NCBI GenBank assembly: GCA_947307225.1
Contig: CAMZIL010000002.1
Span: 1-64,000 of the forward strand
Source: an uncultured Candidatus Saccharibacteria bacterium
Lineage (GTDB): Bacteria; Patescibacteriota; Saccharimonadia; Saccharimonadales; Saccharimonadaceae
Length of the DNA: 64,000 nt
Direction: 5' to 3'
The notes beneath the pieces are model-generated. The model worked only from the letters and a program-made list of their open reading frames with translations, had not been told where the DNA came from and searched no databases. Below, piece by piece: positions 1-8,087 of the stretch; positions within the stretch are counted from its first letter, which is position 1; every line of letters begins with the position of its first letter. The translations under genes and the position numbers were made by a program.

Positions 1-5
1 GGCAA

Positions 6-308
6 ATGTTAGACGTTTTCGTGACGAGTCGGGTGCGGCGGAAGATTATTGTAGTTTTTGCAAAATATCCGGATTTTAAGACGCACGTACGTGGCTTGTC
101 GAAGTTAATCAAAGAAGACCCAGGAAATATTCAGCGTGAATTGCGCAGGATGACGAAGGGCGGCTTCTTGGTTGCAACAAAGAAAGGCAATACCAGCATT
201 TACCAGACGAACAAGCAGTTCCCAATTCTTAAAGAGCTTCAGAGCATCGTGATTAAGAGTCAGCAGGCGGAAGACGCCAAAAAGACCCCAAATAAGATTA
301 TTGGATGA
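6..308 (+). CDS. Small winged-helix DNA-binding protein (ArsR/MarR-like)
   Basis: 100 aa ORF with a wHTH pattern (LSKLIKEDPGNIQRELRRMTKGGFLVATKKGNTSIYQTN), overlapping recJ by 4 nt; the true start could lie before the window. Confidence 0.6.
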   Translation: MLDVFVTSRVRRKIIVVFAKYPDFKTHVRGLSKLIKEDPGNIQRELRRMTKGGFLVATKKGNTSIYQTNKQFPILKELQSIVIKSQQAEDAKKTPNKIIG

Positions 309-1918
309 CGCGGATTTTTAAGCAGTTACTGGCCGACCGTGGGCTAGATGAATCTTTTTTGCACCCTCGTTACGAGAATCTTTTTGATCCGTTTTTGATG
401 CTTGAGGTACGCCAAGCGGTAGAGCGAATTAGGGCAGCGCGTGACAACGGGGAGAAAATCGTTATTTATGGCGATTACGACGCTGATGGCGTGACGGCGA
501 GTACGGTTTGTGAGAATGCGCTTCGAGATTATGGCTGTGAAGAGATAAAGATAATGCTGCCGGATCGGTTTGTCGATGGCTACGGTTTGAATGAGACGGC
601 AATTCCAGAGATAGTAAAGTATGGCGCTGACTTGGTTATTACTGTGGATTGCGGTAGCGGTTCTGGTGAGGTAATCGCTAGACTACGAAAACAGGGGATA
701 GATACGGTCGTTACGGATCACCACGAGATACCAAAAGTGCCGGAAAAGGCAGTAGCGGTCATTAATCCGAAACGCCGCGGTGAGAAATATGGCACGAATA
801 TGGCTGGTGTCGGCGTCGCTTTTACTTTGGCGCGGGCGCTAAATATGGATAAGAACGGCGGTGAATGTGATGGCCAGGAAAAGTGGCTGCTAGATATGGT
901 CGCGATTGGCACGATATGCGATTCGATGGTTTTGCGGGACGAGAACCGCATTATGGCATATTACGGCATGGTGGTGCTCGCAAAGACGAGGCGACGTGGC
1001 CTGCAAGAGCTGGCAAAAGTGACAAAATGCAAGCTTGACCAGATCTCGACGCATGCAATTGGGTTCCAGCTAGGCCCGAGAATAAATGCGGCGGGCAGGA
1101 TGAAGAGCGCGGATATCGCATTAGATTTGATGTTGACGGATTCGCGCGCAGAGGCTCTGCGTCTGGCGGGCGAGCTAGATGCGCTGAATAGCGAGCGTCG
1201 CGAGGCGCAAGAGAAGGCCGTTAAAGAGGTTGATGGCAGTTTTGGTGACGAGCCTGTGATTGTTGCGCACGGCAAATGGCATGAGGGGATAGTCGGGATT
1301 GTCGCTGGGCGGTTGTCGGAGATCTATCGACGACCGGCTTTCGCACTAACGCAGCTCAAGGACGGTACATATAAGGGGTCAGGACGTAGTTTTGGCGATT
1401 TCTCGTTGGCGAAAGCTTTGCAGAATTGTCCAGAGGGATTGCTTCTTTCTGGCGGTGGTCATGCGGGGGCTTGTGGTCTGAGCTTTACAAAAGACAAACT
1501 GAGTGATTTCAAAAAACAGATTACGGATTATTATCTCTCTTTGGGTTTGAAGGATCAGGAGCGCTATCTACGCGTAAAAAGCGACGTTATCCTAAGCGAC
1601 TTAAGTGAGCTGACGGTGGAGCTGTATGATGAAATTCAGCAGCTGGAGCCGTTTGGCGTAGGTAACGAGGAGCCGGTGTTTGAGTATACTGGGCGCGTGG
1701 CTGGAAAGCGGATACTCAAGGAAAAGCATTTGTCTATCGTGGTTTCTGATGGCGGGAAAGAGATAAAAATGATTAGTTTTTATAGTTCAGAAGAGCAAAT
1801 GGCGGTCGAAAATGGCGATATGGTGAGGGTTCAGTTTACGCTCTCAAAGAACGAGTGGGGCGGGAATGTGCGCGTCGAGGGCGAGATAATTTCTCTTGAA
1901 GTAATCGACAAGATATGA
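305..1918 (+). CDS. recJ: Single-stranded-DNA-specific exonuclease RecJ
   Basis: 537 aa; DHH motifs IYGDYDADGVTAS, VTVDCGSGSG, VVTDHHE and C-terminal SGGGHAGACGLSF. Confidence 0.93.
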   Translation: MTRIFKQLLADRGLDESFLHPRYENLFDPFLMLEVRQAVERIRAARDNGEKIVIYGDYDADGVTASTVCENALRDYGCEEIKIMLPDRFVDGYGLNETAIPEIVKYGADLVITVDCGSGSGEVIARLRKQGIDTVVTDHHEIPKVPEKAVAVINPKRRGEKYGTNMAGVGVAFTLARALNMDKNGGECDGQEKWLLDMVAIGTICDSMVLRDENRIMAYYGMVVLAKTRRRGLQELAKVTKCKLDQISTHAIGFQLGPRINAAGRMKSADIALDLMLTDSRAEALRLAGELDALNSERREAQEKAVKEVDGSFGDEPVIVAHGKWHEGIVGIVAGRLSEIYRRPAFALTQLKDGTYKGSGRSFGDFSLAKALQNCPEGLLLSGGGHAGACGLSFTKDKLSDFKKQITDYYLSLGLKDQERYLRVKSDVILSDLSELTVELYDEIQQLEPFGVGNEEPVFEYTGRVAGKRILKEKHLSIVVSDGGKEIKMISFYSSEEQMAVENGDMVRVQFTLSKNEWGGNVRVEGEIISLEVIDKI

Positions 1919-1934
1919 TAAAATGGAGCGCAGT

Positions 1935-2153
1935 ATGGCAATCAAAGTAACTAGAAAAGACCAGAACGAAGCTAACGAAAACATTATTCGTCGCTTCAAT
2001 CGCAAGGTTCTTCAGAGTGGCGTGATGGCTACTGCGAAGGAGAGTCTTCGTTTCTCGAAGCCTATCTCCAAGCGTGAGCGTCGCCAAAAGGCGATTCTTC
2101 GCGACAAGCGCAAAGCCGAAAAAGCCGAACGCATGAAGTTAGGCCTTAAATAA
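1935..2153 (+). CDS. rpsU: 30S ribosomal protein bS21
   Basis: MAIKVTRKDQNEANENIIRRFNRKVLQSG...KRERRQKAILRDKRKAE, basic bS21-like sequence; the ATG at 1935 is preferred over the ORF-track start. Confidence 0.8.
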   Translation: MAIKVTRKDQNEANENIIRRFNRKVLQSGVMATAKESLRFSKPISKRERRQKAILRDKRKAEKAERMKLGLK

Positions 2154-2156
2154 AGA

Positions 2157-2183
2157 ATACCCCCTCTAAAGCGGGGTATTTTT
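2157..2183 (+). terminator. Rho-independent terminator after rpsU
   Basis: ATACCCCtctaaagCGGGGTATTTTT. Confidence 0.8.
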
Positions 2184-2207
2184 GAGGAAAATAAAAAGGA
2201 GAAAATC

Positions 2208-2750
2208 ATGATTATCTTATTCGGACCAGCAGGAAGCGGAAAAAGCATCCAGGGGCAGCGTTTGGCTGAAAAATATGGCTGGCGTTGGCTATCGGTTGGT
2301 CAGCTCTTGCGCAACCAAAAGAACCCATCGCTAGATGAAACGATGAAAGAGGGTGCGCTCGTTGACGATAATTTTGTTGTTAATATGATGCACGATGCGA
2401 TTAAGGATGCAGAGTATGCGGGCCAAAATGCGGTTCTCGATGGTTATCCGCGTAATGACTGGCAGGCAGAGTGGATCGTTGAACATGGTGATCTGAAAAA
2501 CGTAGATGGTGCAATTATTTTGAACGTGCCAAAGGACGAATTGTGGCGCCGTTTGGAAGCACGCGGCCGTGCTGACGATCAGAAGGATGCGATTGAGAAA
2601 CGTTGGAGCATTTTTGAACAAACAATTTCTGCGATGCGCGAGATCCTCGGTAAAGAAAATTTGAAAATTACAGAGATTGACGGTGTTGGCGAAATTGAAC
2701 AAATTGCAGAGCGAATCGAGGACGTTCTTCGCGGCTGGGGTGTAATATAA
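2208..2750 (+). CDS. adk: Adenylate kinase
   Basis: P-loop FGPAGSGKSIQGQRLAEKYGW, DGYPRN, RLEARGRADD. Confidence 0.85.
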   Translation: MIILFGPAGSGKSIQGQRLAEKYGWRWLSVGQLLRNQKNPSLDETMKEGALVDDNFVVNMMHDAIKDAEYAGQNAVLDGYPRNDWQAEWIVEHGDLKNVDGAIILNVPKDELWRRLEARGRADDQKDAIEKRWSIFEQTISAMREILGKENLKITEIDGVGEIEQIAERIEDVLRGWGVI

Positions 2751-2754
2751 ATAT

Positions 2755-3498
2755 ATGGATGATAAAAAAGTTTCTGCAATGCGCGCTGGCGGCAAGATTA
2801 TGGCCCAGCTTTTTGCAGAGTTGAAAGATTATACCCAGGTCGGTATGACCGGCAAGCAGATCGATAAATGGGTCGAGAAGCAGATTTTGAGCGCTGGGGC
2901 CGGTGTGGCCTATTATGAACCAGAGGTAGATTTTCCGGGTTCTATCTGTATTTCGGTTAACGATGAGTTGATTCACGGTATTCCGAAAGATATTCCGCTC
3001 GAAGAGGGCGATAAGGTGAGTTATGATCTCGTGATCAAGTATCGGGGCTACTATGTCGACTCTGCCTTTACGATGATTCTCGGTAAGCCGACGGCGGCAC
3101 AAAAGCACCTCTTGAGCTTCACCGAATCTTCGCTTTACGAAGGCATCGAACAGGTACGCGACGGCGCAAAGCTCGGCGATATCGGCGCAGCAGTTCAGAA
3201 AGTGCTAGAAAAGGGAAAGCTAGGTGTAATTCGCAACTATGTTGGTCATGGCATCGGCAAATCAATGCATATGCCACCAGAGGTGCCAAACTATGGCAAG
3301 AAGGGACAGGGCTTAGTGCTCCATACTGGCGATACGATTTGTATTGAGCCAATGTCTAGTCTTGGTAAGCCGGACACGGTGGTGGTTGAGGATGACGATG
3401 GATGGACTGTTTGCCTTCGCGACGGCTCGCTTGGCGCGCATTTCGAACACACTGTTTTAGTGACCGACGACGGATACGAAATTTTGACACAAGCATAA
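2755..3498 (+). CDS. map: Methionine aminopeptidase type I
   Basis: ISVNDELIHGIP, YYVDSAFT, NYVGHGIGKSMHMPPEVPNY, TICIEPM, FEHTVLVTDDGYEILT. Confidence 0.93.
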   Translation: MDDKKVSAMRAGGKIMAQLFAELKDYTQVGMTGKQIDKWVEKQILSAGAGVAYYEPEVDFPGSICISVNDELIHGIPKDIPLEEGDKVSYDLVIKYRGYYVDSAFTMILGKPTAAQKHLLSFTESSLYEGIEQVRDGAKLGDIGAAVQKVLEKGKLGVIRNYVGHGIGKSMHMPPEVPNYGKKGQGLVLHTGDTICIEPMSSLGKPDTVVVEDDDGWTVCLRDGSLGAHFEHTVLVTDDGYEILTQA

Positions 3499-3516
3499 GC
3501 TTATATGCTACAATAA
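3484..3516 (+). promoter_or_regulatory. Putative promoter of ftsA carrying the AAGCATAAGCTT element
   Basis: TTGACAcAAGCATAAGCTTATATGCTACAAT directly upstream of ftsA. Confidence 0.5.
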
Positions 3517-3520
3517 ACTT

Positions 3521-4756
3521 ATGGAAGAAAAAGCGCGTTTTGCGGTGGGAATTGACGTCGGCACTAATTTTGTGCGGACGGTTTTAGGTACTGTTAAAGG
3601 CGAGGAAGTCTCTGTTATCGGATATGGCGAAGTGCCAACCGAGGGGATGCGTCGCGGTGTAGTAAAGGAACTTGTTCCGCCTGCAAAGGCGATAGACGAG
3701 TGTCTTGCCAAGGTAGAGGGCATGAGCGGCGTAAAAGTCGATCGTGCGAACGTTGGCATTAACGGTGCTCATATTGGCAGCGTAAAGATTGATGGCATGA
3801 TTGCTGTCGGTGTTGCCGAGCATGAGATCAACGAAGATGATATTGTCCGTATTGCTGATACGGCGATTGCTGGCAAGGTTCCAGCAAATCGCGAGACTTT
3901 AGCGCTTGTCCCGTATGAATATATTCTTGATGGCCAGGGCGGCATTAGAGAGCCGCTTGGTATGCATGGTGCTCGTCTAGAGCTTCGTGCTAATGTTGTT
4001 TCTGCATTAACTCCAGATTGTGAAAACCTACGTAAGGTATGCGAGAGCGCAGCAATTGAGCCGCACGGTCCATTTGAGCCAGGCGTAGTTGCCGCAGCCC
4101 GCGCCGTTACGAACAGCTCTCAGCGTGAGAATGGTGTCGGTGTCGTCGATATGGGCGGTGCAACGACCAGCCTTGCTATCTTTGATGAAGGCGAGTTGCA
4201 GTTTGTCGGCGTTATTCCAATTGGTAGTAATGACGTCACGAAGGATCTTGCTACGGTACTTGCTACGATTCCCGATGTTGCAGAGGAAATCAAGGTACGC
4301 TTCGTATCGGCCGTAAAGGGTGAGACTGATAGGGATATCGTTGTAAAACGTGGCCGGGAAGAATTCCGCTTTAAGCGTAAAGATGTTGAAGATGTAGTTG
4401 AGGCTCGTCTAGAAGAAATCTTTGAGGGCATCCGCAAGATGCTTACTGCGGCTGGCTATGATCGTCGTCTCCCGGAAGGCTTAGTTCTTTGTGGCGGTGG
4501 CGCAAAGCTTCGCAACATCGATATGTTCGCACGCAAACAGGTTGAGCTCGCGGCTCGTATCGCGAAGCCGAGCGGCATTATTGGCGTGAGTGAAGATATT
4601 TTGAAACCCGAGTACGCAACTGCAATTGGTCTGATGCTTGGCGATAATGAACGTGCAAGTATTGATAGTTTTGATGGTAATAACAAGGCCAAAAAGAAGC
4701 AGAAAAAGCCAAAAGAAGGCAGTCTCTTCTCTAGAATCGCAAAGTTGTTCAAATAA
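3521..4756 (+). CDS. ftsA: Cell division protein FtsA
   Basis: GIDVGTNFVRTVLG, VDMGGATTSLAIF, GLVLCGGGAKLRNI; followed by ftsZ. Confidence 0.92.
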   Translation: MEEKARFAVGIDVGTNFVRTVLGTVKGEEVSVIGYGEVPTEGMRRGVVKELVPPAKAIDECLAKVEGMSGVKVDRANVGINGAHIGSVKIDGMIAVGVAEHEINEDDIVRIADTAIAGKVPANRETLALVPYEYILDGQGGIREPLGMHGARLELRANVVSALTPDCENLRKVCESAAIEPHGPFEPGVVAAARAVTNSSQRENGVGVVDMGGATTSLAIFDEGELQFVGVIPIGSNDVTKDLATVLATIPDVAEEIKVRFVSAVKGETDRDIVVKRGREEFRFKRKDVEDVVEARLEEIFEGIRKMLTAAGYDRRLPEGLVLCGGGAKLRNIDMFARKQVELAARIAKPSGIIGVSEDILKPEYATAIGLMLGDNERASIDSFDGNNKAKKKQKKPKEGSLFSRIAKLFK

Positions 4757-4835
4757 TTTGTGCGAAAACTAGACAAATAGAAAATACAGGTGTTATTATC
4801 TAAGTAAGTATTTTTGAAACGTGGAGGAGAAAAAC

Positions 4836-6074
4836 ATGCCCGAAGTAAAACCGAGCGAGGTGGAGAGTACAGCTAGCATTAAAGTTATTGGCGTTGGTGG
4901 CGCTGGCGGCTCTGCCGTAAATCGCATGCGCGAGGCAGGTCTTAATGGCGTCGAGTTCGTTGCGATGAACACCGATGCTCAGGCTTTGCATAATTCTAAA
5001 GCAGATATCAAGGTCCACCTTGGCCATGATACGACTAACGGTCTTGGTGCCGGTGCCGATCCTACGGTCGGTGAGCGCGCAGCCGATGAGAGCCGTGAAG
5101 AAATTAAGAACGCTTTGGCTGGTGCCGATATGGCATTTGTTACTTTGGGTGCTGGTGGCGGTACCGGTTCTGGTGCTGGCTACATTGTTGCCGAAGAGGC
5201 TCGCAAGCTAGATATTCTTACAGTTGGCGTTGTTACGAAGCCATTCTCCTTTGAAGGTCAAAAGCGCAAGGCTAATGCCGATTGGGGTATTGAGCGCCTA
5301 GCTCGCAATGTTGACGCTTTGATTACTATTCCAAACGATCGTCTTCTCCAAACTATTGATCAGCGTACTCCTATTCTCGAGGCATTCAAGATTGCCGACG
5401 ATGTTCTTCGCCAGGGCGTTCAGGGCATTTCCGAGCTTATTACCGAGCATGGTTTGGTCAACTTGGACTTTGCCGATGTTCGCACCATTATGAAGGATGC
5501 CGGTTCGGCTCTCATGGGCATTGGTCGTGCATCTGGCGAAAACCGTGCAACGATTGCTGCTCAGCAGGCGATTGAATCTCCACTCATCGAGGTTTCTATC
5601 GACGGTGCCCGTGGCGTATTGCTCTCGGTTATCGGTGGCTACGATCTCTCTATGTCTGAAATCAACGAAGCTGCAGAGCTTGTTACGGCAAGCATCAGCC
5701 CAGACGCAAACATCATCTGGGGTGCAGCTATCCGCCCAGAGCTCGAAGACGAGGTTATTGTTACGGTTGTCGCAACTGGTTTCGATTCGCAGTATTATAG
5801 CGACGATCCACGCGCACAGCAGGACGTTTATGTTAGCGATCTAAACAGCAGCATCTCCGAGCCAATCGCTCCAGCTCAGACTGTAAGCGATCCAGTTCAG
5901 ACGATGCCAGCAGAGGAACCAAGTGCTCAGCCAATTCAGCCAGAAACTCAGGCCTCGGCAGTTTTCACAAATAATGATAATGTAAATATGTGGGATCAGA
6001 TTCGCAACGATAGCGATGATGACGACAGCGATATTCCAGCAATTTTGAGGCGCCGCAAAAAGAATAAAGATTAG
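4836..6074 (+). CDS. ftsZ: Cell division protein FtsZ
   Basis: [39 protein letters not shown] tubulin signature; SD ggagg before the ATG at 4836. Confidence 0.97.
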   Translation: MPEVKPSEVESTASIKVIGVGGAGGSAVNRMREAGLNGVEFVAMNTDAQALHNSKADIKVHLGHDTTNGLGAGADPTVGERAADESREEIKNALAGADMAFVTLGAGGGTGSGAGYIVAEEARKLDILTVGVVTKPFSFEGQKRKANADWGIERLARNVDALITIPNDRLLQTIDQRTPILEAFKIADDVLRQGVQGISELITEHGLVNLDFADVRTIMKDAGSALMGIGRASGENRATIAAQQAIESPLIEVSIDGARGVLLSVIGGYDLSMSEINEAAELVTASISPDANIIWGAAIRPELEDEVIVTVVATGFDSQYYSDDPRAQQDVYVSDLNSSISEPIAPAQTVSDPVQTMPAEEPSAQPIQPETQASAVFTNNDNVNMWDQIRNDSDDDDSDIPAILRRRKKNKD

Positions 6075-6083
6075 GAGAGCGAA

Positions 6084-6557
6084 ATGAGCCATCTAAAAAT
6101 TGGCGAAAGCAAAGTGATCGAGAGTCGTGAATCGCAAGACGGCACGATGATTCGAAGGCGACGTGTGTCGCTAGATGGCAAACATCGTTTTACTACTTAC
6201 GAGCGCATTGAGCGCCCAGGTATGCTTGTGCGCAAGCGTTCTGGAGCGCGCGAAGCCTTTGACCGCGACAAACTTATGCGCGCAGTGCGTAATTCCGTTG
6301 GAAAGTACTTCAATAGTGATCTAGATGTGCAGACTGTGGTCGATTCCGTTGAGGAACGTATCTATGATGTTGGCAAAGATGAAGTCCCGTCGAGCCTGAT
6401 TGGCGAGACAATTTTGGAGGTTCTGGCAGATACGAACGAAATGGCCTACGTGCGTTTCGCGAGTGTCTTTAAAGAATTCAAATCGTTAGACGATTTGGAG
6501 CGCAGTATCAAAGAGCAGCGCGAACGAATGAAAAATAAAGCAGCAAAGAAGGAGTAA
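6084..6557 (+). CDS. nrdR: NrdR-family regulator with degenerate zinc ribbon
   Basis: ATP-cone part matches NrdR (MIRRRR...RFTTYERIE...VRKRSGAREAFDRDKLMRAV...PSSLIGETILEVLADTNEMAYVRFASVFKEFKSLDDL), but the N-terminal CPxC and CxxC cysteines are absent. Confidence 0.8.
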   Translation: MSHLKIGESKVIESRESQDGTMIRRRRVSLDGKHRFTTYERIERPGMLVRKRSGAREAFDRDKLMRAVRNSVGKYFNSDLDVQTVVDSVEERIYDVGKDEVPSSLIGETILEVLADTNEMAYVRFASVFKEFKSLDDLERSIKEQRERMKNKAAKKE

Positions 6558-6561
6558 ATCT

Positions 6562-6834
6562 ATGCGGGTGGTAATTATTTGGCGCGACGATACGGATTAT
6601 TCGCGTACGGTAACAGAGTGGCTAAGGGATTTTGAGCATCGTACTGGCAAGCAGCCGGAGAGCTATAGCCCAGATAGCCCAGAGGGCGAGAGTATCTGCC
6701 GTACTTATGACGTAGTAGAGTATCCGACGATTTTGGCTTTTGATGACGAGGGGAAGCTTCTCCAGGAATGGCGCGGTATGAACCCGAGCTTGCCTCGTAT
6801 TGATGACGTAAACTATTACATGATGGACCGTTAA
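6562..6834 (+). CDS. Thioredoxin-fold protein without CxxC
   Basis: VVIIWRDDTDYS...YDVVEYPTILAFDDEGKLLQEWRG with cis-Pro-like EYPT; no CxxC. Confidence 0.55.
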   Translation: MRVVIIWRDDTDYSRTVTEWLRDFEHRTGKQPESYSPDSPEGESICRTYDVVEYPTILAFDDEGKLLQEWRGMNPSLPRIDDVNYYMMDR

Positions 6835-6847
6835 GGTAAGGAGAAAA

Positions 6848-7816
6848 ATGCAGGATTTTTTTGCAATTCCAGATGATGACTTGAGGTGGAGTGCGCGTTA
6901 TCTGCGCAAGGAGCTTCGGCGCCGCGGTTGGACGGAGGGGAAATACCTTCGCAGTAAGGCGATTGGCATTATTTTTGCGAAGCGCCCAGATGGTAAAGAG
7001 GTGCGTTTCTGCTCCTGTTTTCCATATGAGACGACCGTGATCGCAAGTAGGATTGCTGATGATAAGATCCTGTCATATGAAGTACTAAAGAGCGCTGGCG
7101 TAGACCAGCCAGAGACGGTTTTGCTTTCGGACGATGAAGCCGAAATGCGCCAGCAGATCTCAGAATTCTTGGCAAAGTATCCAAAGATTGTTATTAAGCC
7201 AGTAGACGGTGCGCATGGCTGGGGTGTCGTTACTGGCGTTACGGATATTGAAGAGGCAGTTGCAGCAGCAAAGGCTTGCAATGAGCTCGAAGGCCATAAT
7301 GCTATGATGCAGGAACAATTGCCGGACGGCCAAAAGGAAGTTCGCACAATCTGTATCGATGGCAAGTTTGTGGCGGCATATGAACGCATCCCGGCAGCAG
7401 TGACCGGTGACGGCGTGCATAGTGTTATGGAGCTAATCGATATCGAGAACGAAACGATTAGGGAAGCAGCCTATCATGTCGGCTTGCCGCGTATTGATGT
7501 CGAAGCGGCTCACCGTTATTTGAAAGAAATCAATTTTGACAATAGTGTTATCCCGGCAGCTGGCGAGAAAGTCCGCGTGATGGGCATTTGTAATGTTGGC
7601 ATGGGTGGCACTGTAAAGGAAGTTGAGCTGAGCCCGGAGAAAATCGAGCTTTCCGAGCGCATTGCGAAGGTTACGGATTTGCCGGTTTTGGGCGTCGATT
7701 TTCTTGGCGACAAAGTCATTGAAATCAATGCAGGACCGGCACTATATTGGCCAACTGGCGACGGCAATGAAGACAAATGTGTCAAAGTCTATGCCGACTA
7801 TTTGGACAGCCATTAA
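6848..7816 (+). CDS. ATP-grasp ligase (RimK/cyanophycin synthetase-like)
   Basis: IVIKPVDGAHGWGVVTGV, RIPAAVTGDGVHSVMELI, VLGVDFLGDKVIEINAGPALYW. Confidence 0.75.
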   Translation: MQDFFAIPDDDLRWSARYLRKELRRRGWTEGKYLRSKAIGIIFAKRPDGKEVRFCSCFPYETTVIASRIADDKILSYEVLKSAGVDQPETVLLSDDEAEMRQQISEFLAKYPKIVIKPVDGAHGWGVVTGVTDIEEAVAAAKACNELEGHNAMMQEQLPDGQKEVRTICIDGKFVAAYERIPAAVTGDGVHSVMELIDIENETIREAAYHVGLPRIDVEAAHRYLKEINFDNSVIPAAGEKVRVMGICNVGMGGTVKEVELSPEKIELSERIAKVTDLPVLGVDFLGDKVIEINAGPALYWPTGDGNEDKCVKVYADYLDSH

Positions 7817-7875
7817 TTTTTGCATGTAAATGATTATGTTTGTTGCACATTGAATAAATGTGATATAATTTTTGC

Positions 7876-8062
7876 ATAAAGCGTTTGAGCAGCTATCAAC
7901 TGCGAGCTGGTGGAAGAAAGACGTGTCTTAAAACTGCGAGTAGACAGGTCTAGTAGAACCATTCGTGAATCCGCGTGAGAGATGAACTGAGTGCCGAATT
8001 ATACAATTCGGAAATTGGATGGTACCGCTCCAAGGAGTTCCAATGAAAATTGGAATTTTTTT
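7876..8062 (+). promoter_or_regulatory. T-box leader of ileS
   Basis: Conserved T-box TGGTACCGC (8020-8028), AGCTGGTGG Stem I-like element, AUC triplet in GTGAATCCGCGTGAG as candidate Ile specifier, followed by a terminator and then ileS. Confidence 0.85.
8038..8062 (+). terminator. T-box intrinsic terminator
   Basis: TTCCAAT-GAAA-ATTGGAA-TTTTTTT. Confidence 0.85.
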
Positions 8063-8087
8063 GTTCAATAAGAAAGGAGAAGTGGGC

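Noticed and set aside
8019-8087. ORF-track N-terminal extension of ileS
   Set aside because: Lies within the T-box antiterminator/terminator; the ATG at 8088 has a proper Shine-Dalgarno.
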